Shown: piece after piece, positions 52,471-60,262 of the stretch
Layout of the letters: each line of letters begins with the position of its first letter
Numbering within the stretch: position 1 is the first letter of the stretch
From: Alienimonas sp043951915
Lineage (GTDB): Bacteria > Planctomycetota > Planctomycetia > Planctomycetales > Planctomycetaceae
Reading direction: 5' to 3'
Assembly (NCBI RefSeq): GCF_043951915.1
Contig: NZ_JBINJD010000010.1
Coordinates: forward strand, 1-62,798
DNA: 62,798 nucleotides
Program-made: the position numbers and the translations under genes
The notes under the pieces: generated by a model
Database searches by the model: none
The model's input: only the letters and a program-made list of their open reading frames with translations
What the model was told of the DNA's origin: nothing

Positions 52471-53232
52471 TCAAAACCCGCCGACCCGCACCGCGTGGGC
52501 GCCCAGCACGCCGAGCGCCGCGGCGAGGGCGACGCGGACGTTGTCGTTAATCCGGCTGCGGGCGCTCTCCCACAGCCCCGCCGGCAGGGCGCCGCCCAGC
52601 CCGATCAGGGCGGCCGTTCCCCAATCCGGCAGCGGGGTGACCGCCTCGGGATTCATCAGTTCCCCCCGGTACAGAATCGCCGCCCCGGCCGTGCCGCAGA
52701 GGACGAAGGCGAGCAGTCCGACCCACGATTTCTCCCGGTTCCACGGCAACCGGGCGCCCCACCGAGAGCCGGCCGCCAGTTTGCCGAACAGCGTCGCGGA
52801 GCCGTCCCCGAACGCCAGCACGCCCAGCACGGCGAACGCACACTCCGGCCGGTCGGGGAAGCAGAACAGCGGCAGCACCACCCCGGCGGCGTAGCCGAAC
52901 ACGCTGGCGAAGCGGCCGTTGAAGGCGTCCTCCTCGCCCTCGGTCCGTCGCACCTCCCGCCAGCGGAACCAGGCCGTCGCCGTCAGGGCGACGAAGACGG
53001 TCAGCAGGATCCCCCGCAGGATCGGCGAGAGCGGCACCCGGTGCGGGACGTACCACAGCAGCGGCGGCAACAGGCCGGGGCTGAAGTGCAGGGCCCGCCG
53101 CCGCCACTCCGCCGGCGACAATCGGCCCGGGCGCCGGGCGGGGCCGTCGTCCGTTGGGGTGTCGACCGGCGGGGCGTCGGCCGAGGCCCCGTTCTCCCGC
53201 GCGGAGGGCGGCAGCGGGCGGGCGGCGCTCAT
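52471..53232 (-). CDS. CTP-dependent lipid kinase-like membrane protein (phytol/dolichol kinase family)
   Basis: 253 residues. A Pro/Ala/Asp-rich leader of about 40 residues precedes several membrane helices. The conserved signature is FGDGSATLFGKLAAGSRWGARLPWNREKSWVGLLAF, close to the phytol kinase/DGK1/SEC59 motif, which also resembles the CdsA cytidylyltransferase signature. The likely role is phosphorylation of a polyprenol, phytol or diacylglycerol using CTP. The exact substrate is unknown. It lies 62 bp upstream of the ABC ATPase in the same direction, which hints at lipid export but does not prove it. Confidence 0.75.
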   Translation of the reverse strand: MSAARPLPPSARENGASADAPPVDTPTDDGPARRPGRLSPAEWRRRALHFSPGLLPPLLWYVPHRVPLSPILRGILLTVFVALTATAWFRWREVRRTEGEEDAFNGRFASVFGYAAGVVLPLFCFPDRPECAFAVLGVLAFGDGSATLFGKLAAGSRWGARLPWNREKSWVGLLAFVLCGTAGAAILYRGELMNPEAVTPLPDWGTAALIGLGGALPAGLWESARSRINDNVRVALAAALGVLGAHAVRVGGF

Positions 53233-53365
53233 CGCGGCGGGGCGGGGGAGGTCACGATCGCCGACTGTCCGCTTCGCGTTCCCGCAGCGTCAAGGGGCGT
53301 CCGCCTCGGGCGGAGAGAACCGGTCCGGGGGGAACCGGTCCGCGGGGGACCGACCCGGCCGGGGC

Positions 53366-54142
53366 TCACGGTTCGAATTCGAACGGATCGTCGGCGGGAT
53401 CGTCGGCGGCGTCGACGGTCGCCTCGGCGGCGACCGGCTTCTCCTCGTCCTCCTTCGCCTCGGCCAGCCGCACCGAGGAGGCGCCGGCGGGCGGGGCGCT
53501 GACGGCGACGGAGTACGGCAGCGGATTGATCGGACGGCCGGTGCGTTCGCCGACGGCGATCGACTGCTTCACCGAGCCGTTCTGCCACGGGCCGATGCCC
53601 AGCAGGTAGGAGTTCGAATCGTCGCTGCGGGCGAGGCTCATGCCGCCGGGGCCCAGCGGCTCACGGGTTTTGGCGTCGTAGAGCGCCAGGCCGATCTTGG
53701 CGGTGGCGATCTGCCGGTCGCGGTTCCAGACCTTGACTTCGGGGATCTCGACCGGGGCGATGCCCGGCAGGGAGATATTCGGCGTGCCGACGTAGCTCTG
53801 CTGACGGTCGGTGCCGACGCCGCCGCTGCGGATCTCGGCGATCACGTCCGCCTCCTCCGGCTTGGCGGCCAGCCGGGCGCCGGAGGTCATCACCCGGTGC
53901 CGAATGCTGCTGACCAGGTAGCCCTTGTCCACGCAGTCCAGGTACTGCGGATCGACGAACACGCTTTTCCCGGCGAGCGGCCGCAGGTCGATCTTGGAGA
54001 TGCTGCGGTCGATCGCGTCGGAGACGAGCAACTGCTCCATCCCGGTGCGGGCGGTGTCCGAACTGCGGGTGGTCGCGCAGCCGGTGGCCGTCAGCAGCAG
54101 AACGGCGGCCGCGCACGCCGCGACGGGGGCCGAGAAACGCAT
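53366..54142 (-). CDS. Predicted lipoprotein, DUF6655-like
   Basis: 258 residues with a signal peptide and lipobox LTATGC (Cys of about residue 22). The mature protein starts TTRSSDTARTGMEQLLVSDAIDRSISKIDLRPLAGKSVFVDPQYLDCVDKGYLVSSIRHRVMTSGARL. It continues ADVIAEIRSGGVGTDRQQSYVGTPNISLPG and IATAKIGLALYDAKTREPLGPGG. This order matches planctomycete lipoproteins I associate with DUF6655, from memory. An acidic Ala/Glu/Asp tail follows. The function is unknown, possibly envelope assembly. It is the first gene upstream of the kinase-like gene on the same strand. Confidence 0.75.
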   Translation of the reverse strand: MRFSAPVAACAAAVLLLTATGCATTRSSDTARTGMEQLLVSDAIDRSISKIDLRPLAGKSVFVDPQYLDCVDKGYLVSSIRHRVMTSGARLAAKPEEADVIAEIRSGGVGTDRQQSYVGTPNISLPGIAPVEIPEVKVWNRDRQIATAKIGLALYDAKTREPLGPGGMSLARSDDSNSYLLGIGPWQNGSVKQSIAVGERTGRPINPLPYSVAVSAPPAGASSVRLAEAKEDEEKPVAAEATVDAADDPADDPFEFEP

Positions 54143-54340
54143 GAGAAGAACCCGGTCGGGTTGTCAACGGGAGGGAGCGCGGCCGGGGCATAGGCCGCGG
54201 TCGCCCTCCGACGCAAGATCAGCCCCGAGAACGCACCCCCCGCCGGGGAGGCCGGACCGGGACCGGTGAACCGCCGGGCGGCCGCGGACGTTACGCTGAC
54301 CGCTCGCCTCCCCCTTCCGAACCCCCGCCTCCGAGATCCC

Positions 54341-54712
54341 ATGGGTCTGTTCAGCACGCTGCTCGGTCACGCCGGCGAGGCCGACGTCGAAGCGATCGAG
54401 GCCGAGTTCCAATCGCTGCTCGGTCCGTCGGAGAATATCGAGAAGGCCTTCAAACTGGTCCGCGACCTGATCGTGTTCACCGACCGCCGCATCGTGCTGG
54501 TGGACAAGCAGGGGGTGACCGGCAAGAAGCGGGAGTACCTCACGCTGCCCTACAAGCAGATCACGATGTTCAGCGTCGAGACCGCCGGCCGGGCGGACTT
54601 GGACAGCGACGTGAAGGTCTGGGTGCGGGGGGCGACCGACCCGTTCGTCTGGAAGTTTCCCGCCGGCGGCGAGAACGAGGTCGCCCGGTTGCTGGCCACG
54701 CACGTGCTCTGA
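54341..54712 (+). CDS. Bacterial PH-domain protein (bPH_1/YvbH-like)
   Basis: 123 residues, all one PH-like domain: MGLFSTLLGHAGEAD, ENIEKAFKLVRDLIVFTDRRIVLVDKQGVTGKKREYLTLPYKQITMFSVETAG, then LDSDVKVWVRGATDP and ARLLATHVL. The match to the bacterial PH family PF08000 is close throughout and full length. Its cellular role is unknown. The gene is divergent from the lipoprotein and lies 48 bp before the SpoU methyltransferase. The 198-bp upstream gap holds no clear promoter. Confidence 0.9.
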   Translation: MGLFSTLLGHAGEADVEAIEAEFQSLLGPSENIEKAFKLVRDLIVFTDRRIVLVDKQGVTGKKREYLTLPYKQITMFSVETAGRADLDSDVKVWVRGATDPFVWKFPAGGENEVARLLATHVL

Positions 54713-54760
54713 GGCCGTTGCCGTCGAGCGTCGCCGGTCGTTTCGGCTATGTTCGGCGGG

Positions 54761-55576
54761 ATGAGCCTTTCCCTGCGTAACCCCCACAGCGTGCTGGCGG
54801 CCCTGCGGCTGCGGCCCGGGTCGGTCACCTCCGTTTCCCCGCCCGCCGGCCGCCCGACGCCCGCCTGGGCCGCCGTGCTCGACGCCGCCCACGAGGCCGG
54901 CGTGCCGCTGGTCGACGCCCCGGCCCGCCCCTCGTCCGGTGGGAAGGGCGGCGGCCGGCGGGGCCGCCGCGGAGGCCCCGCCGACCGGGACGCCCGCGGC
55001 GGCGGCGGCGAGGCCCTCGTCGCGCCCAAGCCGCCGGTGAGCCTCGGTGAGCTCTTCTCGAAGGTCGATCCGAACGCCGCCGGCCTGTGGCTGGCGCTGG
55101 ACCGCATCCAGGACGTCCACAATTTGGGGGCGATCTTTCGCAACGCGGCGTTCTTCGGCGTGCGGGGGCTGATCTTCACCCGCGACCAGTCCGCCCCGCT
55201 GACCGCCGCCGCCTACGACGTGGCCTGCGGCGGGGTGGAAGCCGTGCCGCACGCCGCCCCGGCGAACCTCGCCTCCGCCCTGACCAAGGCGAAGGAGGCC
55301 GGCCTGTGGGCGCTCGGCACCAGCGAGCACGCCGGCATCCTCGGCGACGGCGCCGACGTCCCCTCCGGCTCCGCTTTTGACGTCGACCGCGCCCGCCCGT
55401 GGCTGGTGGTGATCGGCGGCGAGGAGAAGGGTCTGCGGAAGCGCACCCTCGACCTGTGCGACGAGGTCTGCCAGCTCCCCCCGGGCCCGGGCAACGTCGG
55501 CCCGGTGACGAGTTTGAACGCCGCCGTCGCCAGCGGGGCGATCCTCGCGGCGCTGTCCCGGCCGGTGACCGGGTGA
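54761..55576 (+). CDS. SpoU/TrmH-family RNA 2'-O-methyltransferase (RlmB-like)
   Basis: 271 residues from the ATG at 54761 (an ATG at 54749 would add four). The N-terminal substrate-binding part is LRNPHSVLAALRLRPGSVTSV and contains a Gly/Arg-rich linker (about 60-90), likely basic RNA-binding. The SPOUT catalytic domain shows motif 1 DRIQDVHNLGAIFRNAAFFG, motif 2 VVIGGEEKGLRKRTLDLCD and motif 3 GNVGPVTSLNAAVASGAIL. RlmB methylates G2251 of 23S rRNA; whether this enzyme acts on rRNA or tRNA is not settled by sequence. Confidence 0.92.
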   Translation: MSLSLRNPHSVLAALRLRPGSVTSVSPPAGRPTPAWAAVLDAAHEAGVPLVDAPARPSSGGKGGGRRGRRGGPADRDARGGGGEALVAPKPPVSLGELFSKVDPNAAGLWLALDRIQDVHNLGAIFRNAAFFGVRGLIFTRDQSAPLTAAAYDVACGGVEAVPHAAPANLASALTKAKEAGLWALGTSEHAGILGDGADVPSGSAFDVDRARPWLVVIGGEEKGLRKRTLDLCDEVCQLPPGPGNVGPVTSLNAAVASGAILAALSRPVTG

Positions 55577-55682
55577 ACCGGCCGCTCACGTCAAAGCCGG
55601 GGCTCGAGGCCGGGGCGTCCAATGACATTGGTCCGCCGACCTCGCAAGGATTCGCGGTGCGAAACGTGATCGCGACCCGATT

Positions 55683-56126
55683 CTATTCAGGATTGAAGTA
55701 ACCCTCGCCGCCGACCCCGACGGATTCGAAACACCGGCCGGTCGGGTCGTCCGGGGCTTGTTCGCCGTCAGGGATCGCGGGGCGCCAAAGACTCATCTGC
55801 AATTCAGGAAATCGATAGGCGTATCCGAGCTCAGGATCGTTCTCATCGTAGGGAGCGATCGCCTGAAGGTGCGCGACCGCCTGATCGGCGTCGAGTTCGT
55901 GCAGGCATTTGCCGTTTAACATTGCCTTGTAATTCTCCGATCGGGCGAGCTCGACAAAGACGACGCTGCCTGACGGGTCGAAATCGATCGCCATATCCTC
56001 GAGGTACCACTCCCGTGCGGCATCGTCGGCGTCCGGCTCACCGAGATGCTTACGAAGTGCGTCGCGAGTCATGCCGAAACGGATCGGGCCGACCCCGATT
56101 CTCGGTTTGATTTCGAGTGTCTTCAT
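55683..56126 (-). CDS. Small hypothetical protein in a lower-GC island
   Basis: 147 residues from the ATG at 56126. The start IKPRIGVGPIRFGMTRDALRKHLGEPDADDAAREWYLEDMAIDFDPSGSVVFVELAR has the GVGPIRFGMT...LG.P pattern seen in small proteins sometimes annotated as immunity-like. The rest is an alpha/beta domain ending GRCFESVGVGGEGYFNPE. There is no signal peptide. Base composition is clearly less GC-rich than flanking genes, with more A/T third positions, suggesting transfer. No family assigned. Confidence 0.75.
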   Translation of the reverse strand: MKTLEIKPRIGVGPIRFGMTRDALRKHLGEPDADDAAREWYLEDMAIDFDPSGSVVFVELARSENYKAMLNGKCLHELDADQAVAHLQAIAPYDENDPELGYAYRFPELQMSLWRPAIPDGEQAPDDPTGRCFESVGVGGEGYFNPE

Positions 56127-56204
56127 GATGAAGCTCGGTCAGGGAACGAACGCGTTGCGCAGCCGTCGACGGATATGGTCCGAGGCTGCAGGACGGAGCT
56201 GCAC

Positions 56205-56558
56205 CTATTCCAATTGTCGCTCTAAATCAGTCAGGAGCCGAAGACGCTCGTCGTCGGCGCCTGTCTGTCGTTCTTGAGCGATGGCTTCGGCGGCAAGCTT
56301 TCGTGTTTCCGGTTGAACAACGTCATGTTCGACCTGAAGGACTGCTGCCGCGAAGATAAGCCCGGAGCATTCCTCCCAGAACGTCGCGTCGCGTTCGTCT
56401 TCGGGAAATTCGTCGAGAATCTCCCGTGCGGTCGCAGTCTGAAGGAGGCCGGCGGCGACGGCCGGAGGATCTTCGCCGTTCTCGACGGCCTGTTCGAACT
56501 CAGCCTTGACGTCCATCGCGAGGTCGTCTTCGAAGAACGAATTACCCCATCGACCCAT
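56205..56558 (-). CDS. DUF4259-like protein
   Basis: 117 residues. An AGGAG Shine-Dalgarno lies 7 nt upstream of the ATG at 56558. It opens MGRWGNSFFEDDLAMDVKAEFEQAVENGED, matching the MGxWG...F.ND.A.D opening of DUF4259, then VAAGLLQTATAREILDEFPEDERDATFWEECSGLIFAAAVLQVEHD. DUF4259 is widespread and uncharacterised, often found among orphan genes near polymorphic-toxin immunity proteins. It lies in the lower-GC island on the minus strand between two other small genes. Confidence 0.8.
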   Translation of the reverse strand: MGRWGNSFFEDDLAMDVKAEFEQAVENGEDPPAVAAGLLQTATAREILDEFPEDERDATFWEECSGLIFAAAVLQVEHDVVQPETRKLAAEAIAQERQTGADDERLRLLTDLERQLE

Positions 56559-56627
56559 GGCTTATCTCCTGTTCGGAAGAATTGTTCCGTCGCGGCGCTT
56601 TGCCGCTGCTCCGCCGCCTTGGGAACC

Positions 56628-57002
56628 TCAGCCGTGTTTCGCAAGGCTCGATCCCCACTGGGCGACTTTGTATTGATATCGCTCCGGATCCCCCTCGGGC
56701 AGAAGGTTTGCACTGATTAACCGCTGCCGAACCACCACGCCGAGAAAGTCGTACTCCTCTTCGTCGTCGGTGGGAATACGTTTGAGGATTTCTTGGAACT
56801 TGTCGAGCACGTCGCCGGCGATGTCGCAGTCGCCTTCCGCGATGCAGAAGTCCGCGAATTCGTTTCCCCCAACCGTCGCAAGCTCGGAATTCAAGTGTGA
56901 GAAGTCGTCCTCAGTCCATTGGTTACCGGTCTTTTCGGTCGGCTGTCCGACATCGATCACGCTCGCCGATCGTCCGAGGAATCGTTTGAGTAACGAGATC
57001 AT
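56628..57002 (-). CDS. Small acidic hypothetical protein in the lower-GC island
   Basis: 124 residues from the ATG at 57002 with GGAG 5 nt upstream. A short basic N-terminus (MISLLKRFLGR) precedes DFSHLNSELATVGGNEFADFCIAEGDCDIAGDVLDKFQEILKRIPTDDEEEYDFLGVVVRQRLISANLLPEGDPERYQYKVAQWGSSLAKHG. The acidic helical character is like SMI1/DUF-type immunity proteins, but no motif secures that. It is the first gene of the three-gene minus-strand run. No family recognised. Confidence 0.7.
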   Translation of the reverse strand: MISLLKRFLGRSASVIDVGQPTEKTGNQWTEDDFSHLNSELATVGGNEFADFCIAEGDCDIAGDVLDKFQEILKRIPTDDEEEYDFLGVVVRQRLISANLLPEGDPERYQYKVAQWGSSLAKHG

Positions 57003-57180
57003 CGCTCCAATCCAAATGGTTTCAGCTAGCGAATTGGTACCTGTCTGACGGACCGCTCGAGAACGCGAGTTGGTTATCAGGCGGACCTTCGAAAGCCGCA
57101 AGACCGCCGACCGGGATCGGGGACTTGGGCGAGCGGACGCAGGATAACCCGCCCTCCGGCCGGGCGGGGTTTGAGAGTCA

Positions 57181-58005
57181 GTGGCCGTGCGTTTCGTCGT
57201 TCGCCCGGAATCGTACGATGGTTCGGTGCCGGCCGTCCCCTCCCCCGCCGTTCCGACTGCACCGCTCGCCGCCCGCGTCGTCGTCCCGGAGGTGATGGAC
57301 GACCCGGACCTCGACCCCGCCGCCCACCGGGCCGCTCTCGCCGGGCTGCGGCGGCTTAACGCCGTCAGCGGGACGACGGCGTCGCTGGCCGCGGCGCTCA
57401 AGCCGATTCTCAAAACCGTCCCCGCGGACCGCACCCCCCAAGTGCTGGACGTCGCCTGCGGGGGCGGCGACGGGGCGGTGGCGCTGGCAGCGAAGCTCTC
57501 AAGGGTTGCCGGCCGCCCGGTGCGGGTGGACGGTTGCGACCTGTCGCCGGTCGCGGTGGAGACGGCAGGGAACGCAGCCGGTAACGCCGGGCTGCCCTCG
57601 GCGTTCTTCACGGCCGACGCCCTCGCCGGTCCGCTGCCGGGGGCCGAAGGCACGGGGCGGGGACGGTACGACGCCGCGGTCAGCAGCCTGTTTCTGCATC
57701 ACCTCGAAGACGACGACGCCCCCCGCGTGCTGGCGAACATGGCCGCGGCCGCGAACGCCGTGATCGTCTCCGACCTCCGCCGCACCCGGCTGGGCTTGGC
57801 GATGGCCCATATCGCCTGTCGGGCGCTCTCCCGCAGCCCGATCGTGCATGACGACGGCCCGCAGAGCGTGCGGGCCGCCTTCACGGTCGACGAGTTCCGC
57901 CGCGTCGCCGACGCCGCGGGACTGTCGGGCTACGAGATTCGAGCCGTCTGGCCGCAGCGGTTCCTGTTCGTCTGGCAGCGGGCAGCCGACGGGGGAGCGG
58001 CATGA
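57181..58005 (+). CDS. SAM-dependent methyltransferase
   Basis: 274 residues from a GTG at 57181. After a variable leader come PEVMDDPDLDPAAHRAALAGLRRLNAVSGT, the SAM motif VLDVACGGGDGAVALAAKL, CDLSPVAVETA and SSLFLHHLEDDDAPRVLANM. The C-terminal VSDLRRTRLGLAMAHIACRALSRSPIVHDDGPQSVRAAF matches methyltransferases paired with geranylgeranyl-reductase-like proteins. Its TGA overlaps the ATG of that reductase (ATGA). In several bacteria this pair accompanies a type III polyketide synthase; none is seen in this window. The substrate is unknown. Confidence 0.85.
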   Translation: MAVRFVVRPESYDGSVPAVPSPAVPTAPLAARVVVPEVMDDPDLDPAAHRAALAGLRRLNAVSGTTASLAAALKPILKTVPADRTPQVLDVACGGGDGAVALAAKLSRVAGRPVRVDGCDLSPVAVETAGNAAGNAGLPSAFFTADALAGPLPGAEGTGRGRYDAAVSSLFLHHLEDDDAPRVLANMAAAANAVIVSDLRRTRLGLAMAHIACRALSRSPIVHDDGPQSVRAAFTVDEFRRVADAAGLSGYEIRAVWPQRFLFVWQRAADGGAA

Positions 58006-59201
58006 GCGTCCCGCCGGACCGCTGCGACGCGGCGATCGTCGGCGCCGGCCCGGCGGGCTCCGTACTGGCCCGCGAACTGGCGTTGCGGGGGCGGTCGGTC
58101 GTGCTGATCGAACGGGCGACCTTCCCCCGCCGCAAAGTCTGCGGGGCTTGTCTCAGCGGCCACGCCGTCCGGGAACTGACCGCGGCGGGGCTGGGCGGTT
58201 TGCTAGAGCAGCGCGGGGCGATCCCGCAGACCGGGTTTCGCCTGGGCGTGGAGGCGAGGGGCCGGGCGCCGCGGGCGGCGTTCGTGGAGACCGTAGGCGG
58301 CTTCGCCCTGTCTCGCAGTCGGCTCGACGCCGCCCTCGCCGACGCCGCCGTCGCCGCGGGGGCCGTCGCCCTGTTCGGCACGGGGGCCTCGGTGGGGGCG
58401 GACCGTACGCTCACGTTGAAGGGGGAGCACGCCGGCACGCTGCGGGCCGGGGCGGTCGTCGTGGCGTGCGGCCTCTCCGGCGCCGGAGCGGTCTTGAGCC
58501 GCGACCGTGAGAGGGCGTCTGTCCCCGGCCGCGACCGCTCAGGGGCACTCCCAGACGATCGCGGCTCTGAGTCGCTGAAGTCCGACGTCCGACCCGGAAG
58601 CCGGGTGGGGGCGGGGTGCGAGTTGGAACCGGGGGCGTTCGACGCCGACTTCTTCGCCCCCGGCACGATCCATATGGCCGTCGCCGCGGGCGGCTACGTG
58701 GGAGCGACGGTCACGGAGGGCGGCGAGTTGAACCTTGCCGGAGCCTACGATCTGGGCTTTTTGAAGGAGAGCGGCGGGCCGGGGCCGGCGTCGGCGGCGA
58801 TCTTCGAGGCCGCCGGCTTTCCCGTGGCAGAGGGGATGGCGGCCGCGGACTGGACCGGCACCCCGCCGCTGACCCGCACCGCCGGCGCCGTGGCGGCGGA
58901 CGGCGTGTTCCTCGTCGGCGACGCGGCCGGCTACGTGGAGCCGTTCACGGGCGAGGGCATGGGGTGGGCGCTCGCCTCCGCCCGGGCCGCCGCCGACCCA
59001 ATCGACGCCTTCCTGCAGGGCGATCCCGCCGCCGAGGCGCGGTGGCGACGCGCCTATCGGCGCTGGATCGGCCGCCGAAAGGGCTGGTGCCGGGCCGTCG
59101 CCGTGGCGGCCCGCACGCCGCTGGCCGCGACGGTCGCCGCGGCGGCGCTCAACCGGGCCCCGATGTTGGCCCGGCCGCTGGTGCGTCACCTGGCGGGGTG
59201 A
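58002..59201 (+). CDS. FAD-dependent oxidoreductase, geranylgeranyl reductase-like, with internal repeat insertion
   Basis: 399 residues. The FAD dinucleotide-binding motif is AAIVGAGPAGSVLARELALRGRSVVLIERATFPRRKVCG. A second conserved region is GGFALSRSRLDAALADAAVAAGA, and the FAD-ribityl region is VFLVGDAAGYVEPFTGEGMGWALASARAAAD. The family reduces or hydroxylates prenyl or polyketide products. Residues about 165-195 (LSRDRERASVPGRDRSGALPD and following) are an Arg/Ser/Asp-rich stretch encoded by the repeat at 58497-58568, in frame, and look like an insertion between normal family segments. It is coupled to the upstream methyltransferase. Its TGA is 10 nt from the stop of the convergent MDR gene. 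Confidence 0.88.
   Translation: MSVPPDRCDAAIVGAGPAGSVLARELALRGRSVVLIERATFPRRKVCGACLSGHAVRELTAAGLGGLLEQRGAIPQTGFRLGVEARGRAPRAAFVETVGGFALSRSRLDAALADAAVAAGAVALFGTGASVGADRTLTLKGEHAGTLRAGAVVVACGLSGAGAVLSRDRERASVPGRDRSGALPDDRGSESLKSDVRPGSRVGAGCELEPGAFDADFFAPGTIHMAVAAGGYVGATVTEGGELNLAGAYDLGFLKESGGPGPASAAIFEAAGFPVAEGMAAADWTGTPPLTRTAGAVAADGVFLVGDAAGYVEPFTGEGMGWALASARAAADPIDAFLQGDPAAEARWRRAYRRWIGRRKGWCRAVAVAARTPLAATVAAAALNRAPMLARPLVRHLAG
58497..58568. repeat. Degenerate paired repeat inside the oxidoreductase gene
   Basis: GAGCCGCGACCGTGAG (58497-58512) and the inverted GATCGCGGCTC (58558-58568) flank a C-rich spacer. The GACCGTGAG core is shared with the repeat pair at 39566-39730. It keeps the reading frame open. 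The arms are imperfect, so this is probably a decayed copy. Confidence 0.5.
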
Positions 59202-59211
59202 GCCGGGGGGC

Positions 59212-60228
59212 CTACTCCCCGATCTTGATCACGACCTTGCCGAAGTGGACGCCGCTTTGCAGGTGCTTGTAGGCGGCGATCGCGTCGTCGAAGGGGAAGG
59301 TGCGGTCGACGACGGGGCGAATCGCGTTCGCGGCGACGTGCCGGTTCAGGTCGGCGAACATCTCCCGGCTGCCGACGTAGATGCCGTGGACGCTCAGCCG
59401 TTCGAACACGCAGGGCAGCGGGTTCACCTCGCCGTCGGTCCCGGTCAGCACGCCGATCAGGCCGATCCGGCCGTTCAGGGCGCAGGCCCGCATGCTCTTG
59501 GCCAGCGTGCCGGGGCCGCCGACCTCCACCACGTGATCGACGCCGCGGCCATCGGTCAATTTGCGGACGGCTTTGTGCCAGTCCGGCGTCTGCTTGTAGT
59601 TGACCGTGCCGTCGGCCCCGAGTTCCCTCGCCCGCTCCAGCTTTTCGTCGCTGGAGGAGGTGATATAGACCGTCGCCCCGGCCGCCTTGGCCAGCTGCAG
59701 GGCGAAGACGCTCACGCCGCCGGTGCCGAGGCAGAGCACGCTTTGGCCGGCGGTCAGGCCGCCCTTCACGAACAGCGATTGCCACGCGGTCACCCCGGCA
59801 CAGGGCAGGCAGGCGGCTTCCTCGAAGGAGAGGTCGCCGGGGATCGGCAGCAGGGCCCGCTCCGGGAAAACGACCTTTTCGGCGAGCACCCCGTCGATCC
59901 CGCCGCCGTGGGCGGACCGCATGATCGCCTCGTCCGGTTCCCCGGCGACCCAGTCGCGGAAGAAGGTGTTCACCACGCGATCGCCGACGGCGAACCCCGT
60001 CACCCCCTCGCCGATCGCCTCGACGACGCCGGCGCCGTCGGAGAGCGGCACGACCGGCCGCGTGTCGTTGCGGGGGTAGCCGCCGGCGGCGACGGTGGTG
60101 TCGCGATAGTTCAGGCTGGCGGCCCGCATCGACACCAGCACGTCGCCGCGGCCGGGCGGGGGGTCGGGGCGTTCCGCCCGTTCAATCGCGTCGGGGCCGC
60201 CGTCGGAGGAAACGAGATAAGCGTGCAT
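59212..60228 (-). CDS. MDR-family NAD(P)-dependent oxidoreductase
   Basis: 338 residues from the ATG at 60228. The MDR layout is clear: SLNYRDTTVAAGGYPRN, VVPLSDGAGVVEAIGEGVTGFAVGDRVV, LPCAGVTAWQSLFVKGGLTAGQSVLCLGTGGVSVFALQLAKAAGATVYITSSSDEKLERARELGAD and VVEVGGPGTLAKSMRA. The usual GHE zinc signature is absent, so it is nearer quinone-reductase/YhdH-like and NADPH-dependent alcohol dehydrogenase members. The physiological substrate is unknown. It is convergent with the oxidoreductase and lies 34 bp downstream of the PDZ gene stop on the same strand. Confidence 0.9.
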   Translation of the reverse strand: MHAYLVSSDGGPDAIERAERPDPPPGRGDVLVSMRAASLNYRDTTVAAGGYPRNDTRPVVPLSDGAGVVEAIGEGVTGFAVGDRVVNTFFRDWVAGEPDEAIMRSAHGGGIDGVLAEKVVFPERALLPIPGDLSFEEAACLPCAGVTAWQSLFVKGGLTAGQSVLCLGTGGVSVFALQLAKAAGATVYITSSSDEKLERARELGADGTVNYKQTPDWHKAVRKLTDGRGVDHVVEVGGPGTLAKSMRACALNGRIGLIGVLTGTDGEVNPLPCVFERLSVHGIYVGSREMFADLNRHVAANAIRPVVDRTFPFDDAIAAYKHLQSGVHFGKVVIKIGE

Positions 60229-60262
60229 CAGGCGGGAGCGACGTGCGGGGAAAGGCGAGCGA

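Noticed and set aside
55683..57002. A complete toxin-antitoxin or polymorphic toxin locus
   Set aside because: All three genes are small acidic proteins; no toxin domain or secretion-linked partner is visible.
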